A DNA stretch of 64,000 nt from Saccharomycopsis fibuligera x Saccharomycopsis cf. fibuligera (taxonomy: Eukaryota; Ascomycota; Saccharomycetes; Ascoideales; Saccharomycopsidaceae): NCBI GenBank assembly GCA_001936135.1, contig CP012809.1, positions 4,389,501 to 4,453,500 of the forward strand, given 5' to 3'. The notes beneath the pieces are model-generated. The model was not told the DNA's origin. It was given only the letters and a program-made list of their open reading frames with translations, and ran no database searches. Positions 1-10,114 of the stretch are shown one piece after another. The translations under genes were made by a program, and so were the position numbers. Each line of letters opens with the position of its first letter. Position 1 is the first letter of the stretch.

Positions 1-1976
1 TCTGCAACACCCACGAGGTCAGTATGTACAGGGAAACCATTTTCATCCACGTCTTCTTCTACGTCATTTCCTTCAGCAGCAGCAGCAGCAGCATCAGCAG
101 CAGATTGGCCTGCCTTTTTTAAATCTTCTGGAATAGCTTCGTTGTCACCAGTAAGCTCAACATAATTACATGGGAAAAGACCATATTCGCCTTTTGAGTT
201 CTTGCCTTTCCACCAATCTTCATCCTCAAACACAATATCAGTGACAAGTTCATCTTCCTTGAGTGAAATCTCGTCTTCATCTTGCTTTTCGTAGTCAAAT
301 TGCGCAATGGCTGTCACTGTCTTGAGTTCAGGCTTGGATGGAGTAGCTGCGGTGGCTGCTGGTGTTGGAGCCAGTTTGTCCCCTTCTTCTTCTTCTTCTT
401 CTTCTTCTTCTTCTTTTTCCTCTTCCGGTTCTGGCTTTGGCTCTGGCACTTTCTGTTCAACAACTGGAGCAGGAGTAGAAGTAGCGCTGCTTTCTCTTGG
501 TGGTAATGGTGCTGCTGCTGGTGCAGAAGCAATGGAAGCTGCTGCTGGTGCAGAAGCAATGGAAGCTGCTGCTGGAGGTGGAGGAACAGATCTTGCATTA
601 CCTGGAGCAGATGGCACTGGACGAGAAGCACTTGGCAATTCAGGTTTGCTTTCCTCAGAAACACTAGTTTGTTTGAATTTGCTAGCCAAATCAGACACTG
701 ATGGCTCTGCTTCCTCTTCTTCTTTTTCTTTAGCAGGTTCTTCACTTTTAATTGGTGGTTCTGGCGAAGCAGAAGAATCGTATTTGCCGTGTTTTTCAGC
801 CCATATTTGTGCTGGAGTTTTACCATTTTGAGCCCCAAAGTTTCTGTTGACACCACTAGCAACATTGTCTTTAGATTTTTGGTATCCATGTGGTAATGGC
901 ACTTTGCCTGGTCTAGGGGCAGCCGCAACAGGCTTGAAGCTAGAAGCACCGCCGAAAGCAGGTTTTGGCTTTGGAGTGCTTGTAGTAGAGTTGTCTTCAG
1001 CTGAAGCTGGGTTATTAAATAATTTTCTTTTCTCTCTGAATGCTCTTTCTTCTTCATCTAAATCTTCGTCGTCATCTTTCAACTGTTGTGGCTTTTTAAT
1101 TTCAGTGGCATTTACATCAAGTTTGCCAATGGATTCTGGAGCTTTGGTTGGGGTTGGAACTGACGCTGGTTTCGACTTACTACCTGTTCTCAATGCATCA
1201 ACATCAACTTTACCAATTGGTTTGTAAGCAGGTTCGGCATTTTCCAATGGTTGTTTAGTAAAATCACGCTCATTAACTTCTTCTGCGCCGTCCCATCCGT
1301 CATCTTCTTTCTTAGCAGCACTAGAAGAGCCAAACTTGCCAATTGATTTTGGAGCGAATGGAGATTTTGGCACTGGAGCCACTGGTTTTGGAACAATTGG
1401 TTTTGGGATGAAAGATGAAGATGAAGTAGACGTGCTACCAAGTGGTTTTCTTGGAGTGAATGGTTTTGTTGCTGCTGGTTTTGGAGCAATTGGCTTGGAT
1501 TTTGCTGCAGAACTGGAGCTAGGACCAAAGTTTTTTGGAGCGCCAGATTGGATAGAATAGCGTGCGCCAGCAGCGTCACTGACTCTTTTGAGCAATTCTT
1601 CAGGGTCCAAGTCGTCTTCGTCTCTAGCAGTGACTTGAACATGGTAGCCGTGCAATGCTTTAGCAACAGTTGCAAAATTAGATGCAAAAGAGGATCTGGC
1701 TCTAATGGAAACGGAATCAGGGCACCATCCGACCAACAACAACTTCTGGACATCTGAGCCAGGTGGGTTCACTCTGATCAAGCCGAATTCGACTTTTCCC
1801 TCATTGAAGTTCTCGACAAACTCGTTGATGCCGCCACTACCTTGCTCAGCTGGGCGGTAGGAGCTGGAGCTGTCCGGGGAGAAAACAGCCCAGGCAACGG
1901 CGCTGTCGCCGCTGACAATCTTGTTATAGACGTTATTGATGTCGCGCCCGTGTGTTGAAAAGTCAATTGACTGCAT
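1..1976 (-). CDS. ABP1: Actin-binding protein Abp1 (N-terminal part; gene runs off the left edge)
   Basis: The reading frame opens at ATG 1976 and stays open to base 1, about 658 codons, so the C-terminus lies outside the window. Residues 1 to about 135 form an ADF-H (cofilin-like) domain that binds actin filaments. A long Pro/Ser/Ala/Lys-rich linker follows, with repeated KPxxPKP-like strings, a tandem AAASIASAP repeat and a poly-Glu run near residue 525. Residues about 556-612 form an SH3 domain (ALYDY-like AQFDYEKQDEDE, then EDWWKG and GLFPCNYVEL). An acidic linker after the SH3 continues to the edge, so this protein is longer than the S. cerevisiae form, which ends at its SH3; a second SH3 beyond the edge is possible. 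Abp1 acts at cortical actin patches, recruiting Ark1/Prk1 kinases and activating Arp2/3 during endocytosis. Identity is secure; the C-terminal layout is unseen. Confidence 0.93.
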   Translation of the reverse strand, partial: MQSIDFSTHGRDINNVYNKIVSGDSAVAWAVFSPDSSSSYRPAEQGSGGINEFVENFNEGKVEFGLIRVNPPGSDVQKLLLVGWCPDSVSIRARSSFASNFATVAKALHGYHVQVTARDEDDLDPEELLKRVSDAAGARYSIQSGAPKNFGPSSSSAAKSKPIAPKPAATKPFTPRKPLGSTSTSSSSFIPKPIVPKPVAPVPKSPFAPKSIGKFGSSSAAKKEDDGWDGAEEVNERDFTKQPLENAEPAYKPIGKVDVDALRTGSKSKPASVPTPTKAPESIGKLDVNATEIKKPQQLKDDDEDLDEEERAFREKRKLFNNPASAEDNSTTSTPKPKPAFGGASSFKPVAAAPRPGKVPLPHGYQKSKDNVASGVNRNFGAQNGKTPAQIWAEKHGKYDSSASPEPPIKSEEPAKEKEEEEAEPSVSDLASKFKQTSVSEESKPELPSASRPVPSAPGNARSVPPPPAAASIASAPAAASIASAPAAAPLPPRESSATSTPAPVVEQKVPEPKPEPEEEKEEEEEEEEEEGDKLAPTPAATAATPSKPELKTVTAIAQFDYEKQDEDEISLKEDELVTDIVFEDEDWWKGKNSKGEYGLFPCNYVELTGDNEAIPEDLKKAGQSAADAAAAAAEGNDVEEDVDENGFPVHTDLVGVA

Positions 1977-2249
1977 TATTGTCTGTTGGTTTATTGAGCA
2001 ATTGCACAGTATATGTGAATGGTATTACTTGTGAAGAGTGTTAATACTTAAAAAGACAGCAAATGCAATTCCGGCTGTTTTTTCCGTCTAAAGCATGGGC
2101 TCTCGCCATGGTCACGTTGCTGCTGCGCCGCCTAGCGAGATCTCGTATAATTATTATTGATATTAACATTCATGATGGTGGTGCTTACAAAAATGATAAT
2201 CACAATAACTTCTATCAGGGCAGCCTCTACGCAGAAAAATAGCACATAA
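1977..2249. promoter_or_regulatory. Divergent ABP1/ERG7 promoter with a sterol-response-like element
   Basis: This 273-bp region drives ABP1 leftward and ERG7 rightward. TCGTATA at 2143-2149, inside CTCGTATAAT, matches the core of the sterol regulatory element bound by Upc2/Ecm22 in yeasts and lies 101 bp upstream of the ERG7 ATG. A 7-mer is expected several times by chance in 64 kb, so position in an ERG promoter is the main support. Confidence 0.5.
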
Positions 2250-4478
2250 ATGCAATATTCAGACAAGGCCGGCTTTGAGCAGACAGATGCTGCCCGTTGG
2301 AGACTCTGCTCTGACGAGCTAGGTGCCACAGAGTGGGTCTATCTCGATGAGGAAACCAGTGCTCGGCGAAACACCATCCATCAGCTTGACGAACAGTCGT
2401 TTTATGTCAAACACTCTCTCAATAACCTCACATCGCAAGAACAAAAGAAACTAGTAACTGACTCTAATTTATTTTTGAACAAAGATCAAGAACCTGCTTT
2501 TAACGCTGCTATCAAAGGTGCCAGATTCCTCAAGCTTTTGCAAGAGCCAAGCGGGATTTTCCCAATGCAATACAAAGGTCCAATGTTTATGACAATCGGG
2601 TACATTGCTGCCTCGTACGTGACAAACACTCCTATACCTGAACCAACTAGAATAGAGCTTATTAGATACATTGTCAATACTGCACATCCGGTTGATGGTG
2701 GTTGGGGATTACATGAAGTAGACAAGTCCACTTGTTTTGGTACCGCCATCAACTATGTCAACTTGAGATTGTTAGGAGTGCCAGCATCTAATCCTGTGTG
2801 CACCAAGGCAAATAAGACTTTGCATTCGCTAGGTGGTGCATTGGGAGTACCGCATTGGGGCAAAGCATGGTTTTCTATTTTAAACTTGTACGAGTGGGAG
2901 GGCGTCAACCCAGCTCCACCAGAATTATGGTTGATGCCATACGATTACAACCCTATTCATCCAGGAAAATGGTGGGTTCATACTAGAGCCATTTACCAGC
3001 CCTTAAGTTACTTGTTTGCCGCAAAATTCCAGGGGCCATTGACGGAGTTGATTAAAGAAATTAGACTGGAAATATACACCAAAGAATATGACACGATTCA
3101 GTTCGCAAATTATAGAAACCATGTCTGCGGTGTCGACTTGTACTATCCACATACCACGTTGCTTAACCTTTTAAACAAGTCCATGGTGCTTTACAACAAG
3201 TATGTTCAGCCAAAATGGCTTAACAGTTTGGCAAAATGGAAAGTTTACGATGTCATCAAGAAGGAAATTAGCAACACTGATGGGTTATGTATCGCGCCAG
3301 TGTCATATGCTTTTAACGCAATAGTGGTTTATATCGAAGAAGGCCCAAATTCTGAGTTATTTAAAAAATTTATGACAAATTTCAAAGACATTTTGTTTTT
3401 GGGGCCACAAGGAATGACAGTAATGGGGACTAATGGTGGTCAGGTATGGGATGTAAGTTTTGCAGTTCAGTACTTTTTCATGAGCGGATTGGCTGAGTTG
3501 CCAGAATTTGAAGACTTGATACTCAAAGGTTTCAAATTTTTGCTTCGCTCGCAATTTGATACTGATTGTGTCGCTAATTCATTCAGGGATAAAAGAAAAG
3601 GAGCGTTCCCATACTCAACGAAAACACAGGGCTACACTGTTTCCGACTGTACTGCAGAAGCTATTAAGGCAATTATTATGGTGAAAAATCATCCAAGATT
3701 TCAACCAATGGTAAAGGGCATGGTCAACGAGGAACAACTTTTTAACGGTATTGATGTTCTCTTGTCGTTGCAAAACTTGGGTAATTTCCACTATGGTTCA
3801 TTCTCAACGTATGAAAAGATCCGCACTACTCCATTGCTTGAAAAAATCAATCCTGCGGAGGTATTTGGTAACATCATGGTAGAATATCCATATGTTGAAT
3901 GCACTGACTCCGCGGTGCTTGGCCTTACCTATTTTACCAAATACTATGACTATCGTAAAAAAGATATTGAATTTGCTATCAAAAACGCTATTCAATATAT
4001 TAGAGAGGCCCAAAATCCTGACGGTTCGTGGTACGGCTGCTGGGGCGTTTGTTTTACCTATGCAGGAATGTTCGCATTAGAGGCATTTTCTACCGTTGGC
4101 AGAAATTATGATAATGACGCAACAGTAAAAAAAGGTTGTGATTTCTTAGTTTCCAGAAGAATGGATGATGGCGGATGGGGTGAAAGCATGAAAAGTTCAG
4201 AAACACATACTTATGTTGATAGCAGTAATTCGCTTGTGGTCCAGACCGCTTGGGCAGTTATTGGGTTGATTTTAGCAGAGTATCCTCATACTGAAGTTAT
4301 TGAAAAAGCAGTGCAGGTATTGATTGATAAACAGTTGCCTAGTGGAGAATGGATAAGTGAGGGCATAGAAGGGGTTTTCAATCATTCTTGTGCTATTGAG
4401 TATCCTAATTATCGATTTGTGTTTCCTATCAAAGCATTAGGGCTATACACCAAGATGATCAAGAAGAGAAGTCACTGA
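2250..4478 (+). CDS. ERG7: Lanosterol synthase (oxidosqualene cyclase)
   Basis: The 742-residue product matches the usual length of yeast Erg7. The enzyme cyclises 2,3-oxidosqualene to lanosterol, the first sterol of the ergosterol pathway, on ER membranes and lipid droplets. The catalytic motif DCTAE is present with its proton-donor Asp at residue 466. QW-type repeats are seen at DGGWGLHEVD, DGSWYGCWGVCF and DGGWGESMKSSE, and GPQGMTVMGTNGGQ, EYPYVECTDS and FNHSCAIEYPNYRF are all family signatures. The ATG at 2250 gives the expected N-terminus. A single obvious CTG codon (codon 273, in KEIRxEIYT) falls where related proteins carry polar residues, a hint that CTG may not mean Leu here. The gene converges on the Zn2Cys6 gene at 5604. 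Confidence 0.97.
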   Translation: MQYSDKAGFEQTDAARWRLCSDELGATEWVYLDEETSARRNTIHQLDEQSFYVKHSLNNLTSQEQKKLVTDSNLFLNKDQEPAFNAAIKGARFLKLLQEPSGIFPMQYKGPMFMTIGYIAASYVTNTPIPEPTRIELIRYIVNTAHPVDGGWGLHEVDKSTCFGTAINYVNLRLLGVPASNPVCTKANKTLHSLGGALGVPHWGKAWFSILNLYEWEGVNPAPPELWLMPYDYNPIHPGKWWVHTRAIYQPLSYLFAAKFQGPLTELIKEIRLEIYTKEYDTIQFANYRNHVCGVDLYYPHTTLLNLLNKSMVLYNKYVQPKWLNSLAKWKVYDVIKKEISNTDGLCIAPVSYAFNAIVVYIEEGPNSELFKKFMTNFKDILFLGPQGMTVMGTNGGQVWDVSFAVQYFFMSGLAELPEFEDLILKGFKFLLRSQFDTDCVANSFRDKRKGAFPYSTKTQGYTVSDCTAEAIKAIIMVKNHPRFQPMVKGMVNEEQLFNGIDVLLSLQNLGNFHYGSFSTYEKIRTTPLLEKINPAEVFGNIMVEYPYVECTDSAVLGLTYFTKYYDYRKKDIEFAIKNAIQYIREAQNPDGSWYGCWGVCFTYAGMFALEAFSTVGRNYDNDATVKKGCDFLVSRRMDDGGWGESMKSSETHTYVDSSNSLVVQTAWAVIGLILAEYPHTEVIEKAVQVLIDKQLPSGEWISEGIEGVFNHSCAIEYPNYRFVFPIKALGLYTKMIKKRSH

Positions 4479-5603
4479 TCTGAGGTTTTGCAATTAACAC
4501 TGGTCTGACTCATTTTTGATTTTGTTTTAGGTTGTGAATTAAAAGTATAACTGTTATATATATATATATATATATATAACGTTTTTTTTTTTTTGTTTTT
4601 TTTTTGTTTTTTTTTTTTTTTTTTTGCTAGACTTCGTTCTTTTTGCCCTTACAAAAGTTTTGCTCAACATATTTAGATTCTTTCTGCTCAATTTTGGCTT
4701 TTTCAGTTTTACAAATTGCATTTATATTCTTGCTTTATTTTTTCTGTCATTGCTCATAAGTCTAGACTGCTGTTCTTAAAATTTTTTATATATTTTTATC
4801 CATTTATTTTTTCCTTCCTAGTTCTTCTTTCCAAATTCTTTCAACTAATAAACATTCTCGCATTTGTTTCAGCATGATTTTAAATCATTTTGAAGTATCT
4901 AATTGCATAATCAATGTTGCACGAATACCATTGAAAAATTTGTTGATAAAGAACAGGCAAAAGAGTGTCAAGTAGCAGCAGTCCGCAAATGTATTTTATG
5001 TATAGATACACATGAACTAAAAGCGGACGCAGAATTATATTCCACATACCTAATACTTACAGGAAGGAAATTGCACCCGGCAAAAGGGTTGAGCACACTT
5101 ATAGTCACCTTATTGGTAAACCAGAAAGTAAAGGACTTACTTCTGCCACACAAAAGCTACCCACGCAGAGATGATGCGAAAAAGGAAACATTGGCAAATA
5201 CAAGTTGGAAAAAAAAATATAAAAAATTTAAGACATTTGAGAAAAAAGACGGACAACTGACAAGAATGGCAAACTGGTGAATAGAAAACTGATGAAAATA
5301 AAAAACAAAAGTACAACATTTCTGATGAGCTGGCATCACAGCTGAGTAGTAATGGTACAAAAGAAATTGAAGAAGCAAAAAAAAAAAAAAAACTAGAAAA
5401 TTGGAACAAGTAGAACAAACGAAACATGAATAGGTAAAAAGAAAAAGTAGTGTCAGAAATTAGTCAATAATACAGAAATAAAAAAAACAAAACAAGAAAA
5501 AAAAATCAAAGTAGAAGTAAAAAAAATAAAAGCAAATAAAAACGAAAAAAGTCCTAAGTTATAAAAGAAAAAAAAAAAAAAAAAAAAAAAACAATTTCTG
5601 TTC
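4479..5603. other. Convergent intergenic region, ERG7 / Zn2Cys6 gene
   Basis: Contains a (TA)n run at about 4555-4578 followed by several poly(T) tracts to 4625, then T-rich DNA on the ERG7 side. Poly(A) runs between 5370 and 5591 are T-rich on the other strand. This fits 3' ends and polyadenylation signals of two facing genes. An open stretch at 4903-5280 has no ATG near its start and no recognisable protein, so I do not call it a gene. Confidence 0.6.
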
Positions 5604-8600
5604 TTAAACCAATTTAATGTCATTCAATTGAGCCTCCAACTGGCTCTCATAATAATCAAAATTCATCTCGTTAATAATACTGCGAATTACAAACTCTCTG
5701 GTCGTTTTGAACTTGTGGAATTCAGGAATCAACAGAAACAAATTGAAGTTATTGTCATCAAGACGGCTAGATTCGTAATCAAACTCCGGCATGTACTCAT
5801 CATAGCCATTGTCACTGTTGATGTCATGAAAACTTGAAAGAAAGTTTTCACGGATCTTGAAAGTTAGTTTGTTTTTTCTCAACAGATGATAATTAAGAAT
5901 TTTGGTAGCAATCATATTGTACCTCGTCAAAGTCAAATCATTAGTGAAATCCACATCACTGTTTGCTTCTGATGCAGATACACTAGCGCCAGTATCATTG
6001 ACAGACATCTCCACATCACCATTTTGCAACGAGGAGTAATTATTAGCAGCCTCATTGACAGAGTTAGCAGCTGCTTTTGTAGCGCTTTCAGTGCCAGCAC
6101 TATTACTACCTTCTTCATTAGCTACTTTTTCCTCGCTTTTACCATACTGTTTGCTATTGACAAACCGACCCAAATACTCATCAAACTCCAAACTATCCTG
6201 ATTAATGTATTGCATTAAAACATTGTTTTTGCTAAGAAATTTAGACAAAGATTGCTCCCTTTTATCGAAAAATCCCATTATCTTATAACAGTATTCACAG
6301 ACTGCCTGAAGCTCTTTGTTAAATTTATCTTGTTTGTCTGGATGCAAAGTTGGTATAAATTCCTGTGTCTGCCCATTTTCATCCATGTCTTCATCTTCAT
6401 CATCTTCACTGTATTCTTCTGACGGAGTCGACTCTTCAGGGTCGTCATACTGAAATTGCAGTTCTTCTTTCGCGCCAGTAGTTTGACTGCTTTCCTGGGC
6501 AACATCGTTTTTATCCACGCTGGCCTCTTTGTTTGTTTTGGCGTTGAAATTATCAAAAGAGTCCTTATATTTCGAGGTCATTTTCTGAAACGAATGTAAA
6601 TCAAAGACTCTTCTATCCCTAAGAGTTATTGGATATAAACCTTCAAAGTTGACGAGAAAATACATTAATGCATCTGGAAATATAGCATTTAAGCATTTTG
6701 CCACTAGCTGGTAAATTATGTAAATAGTAAGTTTATAAGGATTTTCAATGATTGAATCCTCATATAATGGATAAATCTTAAACCAATTATTCAACAAAAT
6801 AAAAATAACTTTAAATCTATTTGGCTTAAAAGTTGTCGATGCATTAACTTTATCCAAGTATGAGATTAATGACTTCAAAAAGGTTTCTAAACGCTCATAC
6901 TGATTTTTCGTTTTTTTATTCAAAAGGGTAGGATGATCCAGTAACTTGAACCAAATTTTGTCTTTGACGGTCTGAAACACTAGAAGCACTTCTTTGAGGA
7001 AATCAGGTTTGTAACGTGGCCAGAATGTAACTTTCACAAACTCGAAAAAGACTTGCAAATGCATTTTAATCAAATAGTTGCAGTTATCAACATTTTGGTT
7101 AGGTTTGAATTCTTCGGTATATGTTTTCAAGTGAACCCTTTCGCTGTAATCGTTCAACAAACTTAAATAGATGTTTGTTAATTCCATATGGTATTCAAGA
7201 TTCAACAGACAGTTGTGAACCGAGCCGTGCACTAACAAAATGATAATTAACACGGCCCCGAGTTGCAATATGTAGTCATAATAGTCATCAATCTTCTCTA
7301 GTTTGTGATCCAATAGTTGCAAAGCTAACCTCATAGTCTTGATGGAATGAATCAACGCCTGATCTTGCAACTTGCTAAAAGAAACGCTGTGTCTTGACAC
7401 ATGCGAAAAAAAACTTGAAGCATAACAAATGTAGCCCTGGAACAAGTTGATGTTGTTGAAAGCTAACTTTAGTCTATCGGTTTGGGTTGCGCTCATGATG
7501 TCTACATTCTTCACCTTGAATAATGAGGAAGTTGGGAATACAGGAACTATAGTTGAATTCTTGCCACTGATATCAAATGTTTCCAAACTTGCGAGTTTTG
7601 CTTTTTTCTTGTTTTTATGCTTTTTGAGAGCTAGAGGTCTACCAATCACCTTCCCGATTGAGTTCGTAGATACAGTAGGAGGGCTAAGAAGGTTTGTTTC
7701 ACTGGAAACTGTTTTGTTAGCATCACTTGATTTTCCATTTACGGATAAAGTGCCAGCTTTTGTTTGTTTCTCGGCGCCATCTGTAGTGTGCAGCGTCAGT
7801 TGTTGAAGGTGTTTTGCAGAGATAGGTTCTAGTTGAATAGGTATTTGAACATCTCTAACATCAGGTTGTTTCTCATGCAGCTGTTGCAGAACATGCCAAT
7901 TATTCGCCTGAGAAGCACTGATACGGTATTGTTGTTCTGACTGTTGTTGGTGGTGCTGCTGTTGTTGTTGCTGTTGTTTTAACTGTTGCTGTTGTTGCTG
8001 TTGTTTCTCTAACTGTTGTTGTTGCTGTTGCTGTTGCTGGTGGTCCTGATGCTGATTTCTGGCACTATTATTGAAATTAATAGGAAAATTGTGAGACGCA
8101 TTACCAATGTAACCGCCATATGGATTGACAATTGGACTTTGGTTCACGTTGTACTGGTTTGGATGTGACAGGTGGGGATAATAATGATTAAACTTTGACT
8201 TTTCGCTGAAAGGTTTCGGAACAATCAAAGGTATGGAAAAAGCGGTAGCCGGTTGGTGTGGTAGTGGTGGTGGAGTTGGGTTTGGTGAATTTCTTATTGC
8301 GTAATCGTAGGCCATATGCTGGCCTGAAATATGAGGCCCATTATGATGATATATCGGGTGTAGCGGCTGGGAGGGAATCTGGGGGCCTCTCTCAGATTTC
8401 ACATTGGCGCTGGGAGCACTGGAGTATAATATGTGCTGCTGATCCTGGACCACATCGCTTTGGCTTTTGGTATGTGATGATCGAGGTTGCTGTTGCGCCG
8501 AAGCTGATGCTGATGTTGCTGTCTGTGGAGAACCCGCAAAATTATTTTTATCAAAATCAATGACACTAGTTGAGCCCTGCACAATTTTAACGCTGCCTTC

Positions 8601-9132
8601 ATTGAAAGCGGCTGTCAACGATCTATCTCTTTCATCAGTGTTGAATTTTGCTTTTTGAGCGAGCTGAGCAGACCTGAGAGCGCTTCTTGCAACCTCATCA
8701 AGCGACAAATATGCACATTTTATTTTAGCGCGAATACAATTTTTACATTCTGGAAGGTTTTCATCGCACTTGATTCTTCTTTGTTTACAAGTGGCGCAAC
8801 CCAAATGAGAATTTTTGTGTTTTTTTCTCTTGGTTTTACCCTTGGAAACTTTATCATTGGTCTGGATTTTAGTACCTACCGGCTCTACTGAGCTACTATT
8901 TGATTTAATATCTTTATTGGGAATAGTTCTGCGATAAATTCCTTCCGGATTTTTGAGCTGGTATGGCGGTCTAGGATTCTTAAGGGCAGTGCGAAAGTGG
9001 TCAAAGCCCTTAGCGCGCTTATTGATGGCGTTTGGACTTATATACTCTTTACCTGGCAGAGATTCAGCAGAATTTTCATCTAAAGATTGATGCAGTGGTG
9101 GTTGGGGTTGCGGCGATTGATATTGTTGCGGC

Positions 9133-9172
<40 letters not shown>

Positions 9173-9740
9173 GATTGTGAGGAGGATGAGGAGGTACTGG
9201 TGCTGGTGCTGGTGCTGGCGGCTGTGATTGCGGTTGTTGTTGTTGACTATGGTAAGCGCTGGTAGAGATTTCATGATGGTTGTAGTAAGCGCCGTGTAGA
9301 GGCCGTTGCTCAGTCTGTACGGGTTGCACTTGCAGCGGCTGTTGCAGCGGCTGTTGCTGTTGCTGTGGTTGTTGCTGTTGCTGTGGTTGTGATTGTTGTT
9401 GCTTTTGGTGTTGATAATGATTATGATCTTGTTGTTGGCGATCATGGTGAAAGCGCTCTGTCATCAGATTGCTGAGATACCTAATTGAGGGAAATGGTGG
9501 ATGCGGGTACAGAGATGCATTAACTCCAGAAGGCGATGAGGACATGGCAGGAGATGAGACATGAGAAGCAGGAGCAAGAGGAGGAGCGGGCGTAGGAGTC
9601 GAGGCTGAAGGGTTAGCAAGTGGAGGAGGTGGATTGGGATGTTGTGGATGATTGTGAGTATAAGTACCAGGCCTGTCTGGAGACATTGTGGCGCTATTGT
9701 TGGAGGACCTGATGGTATTATTGATGTTGTAATTACTCAT
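5604..9740 (-). CDS. Zn2Cys6 (Gal4-type) transcription factor with long glutamine tracts
   Basis: The start is taken at ATG 9740 (MSNYNINNT), giving 1378 residues; the frame extends a further nine codons upstream but only to a GTG. The zinc cluster is at residues about 313-342 (GCATCKQRRIKCDE then PECKNCIRAKIKCAYL), with the six-cysteine spacing of the Gal4 family, preceded by a basic KRKKHKNSH stretch. Pro/Gln-rich tracts lie at 9131-9171 and 7925-8043. The C-terminal half is helical and hydrophobic, as in the middle-homology regions of this family, with an acidic segment (EDDEDEDMDEN) near residue 1115 that could activate transcription. I could not assign an orthologue; the region right after the cluster (YLSLDEVARSALRSAQLAQK) may help a search. 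Presumed nuclear; target genes unknown. Confidence 0.85.
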
Positions 9741-10083
9741 CCCGCAGGTGTTTTCATTATCGTACACACACCCACAAGAAAACCACTAACAGGAGTCAAG
9801 GTGTGAACGGACGGTTAAGACAGGAAAGGAATGATGAAACGGAAGGGAAGGGGAGGCAGAAACACACCCACACACAAACGCACTCAAGAGAGGAGGATCC
9901 AGGTGGCTAGGAATAGGTTTGATAATTTGGGGTTCTTCTGAATTGAGGACAGGACAGGACAAGACAGGATAGGATAGGATAGGATAATATTGGATAGAAA
10001 GTCCTGAACAAATAGATTGGAATAGGATTAATTCACACACAAAAAATCAAAAGTCAAAAGGGAAAAAAGATTGTTAAAAAAAC

Positions 10084-10114
<31 letters not shown>

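Noticed and set aside
314-1057. Long Gln/Leu-rich minus-strand frames overlapping ABP1
   Set aside because: Out-of-frame shadows of the ABP1 low-complexity linker, whose true frame is open from 1976 to the edge.
4903-5280. 125-codon frame between ERG7 and the Zn2Cys6 gene
   Set aside because: Opens only at a TTG, Lys-rich because of A-rich 3' flank, no family resemblance, lies in a convergent 3' region.
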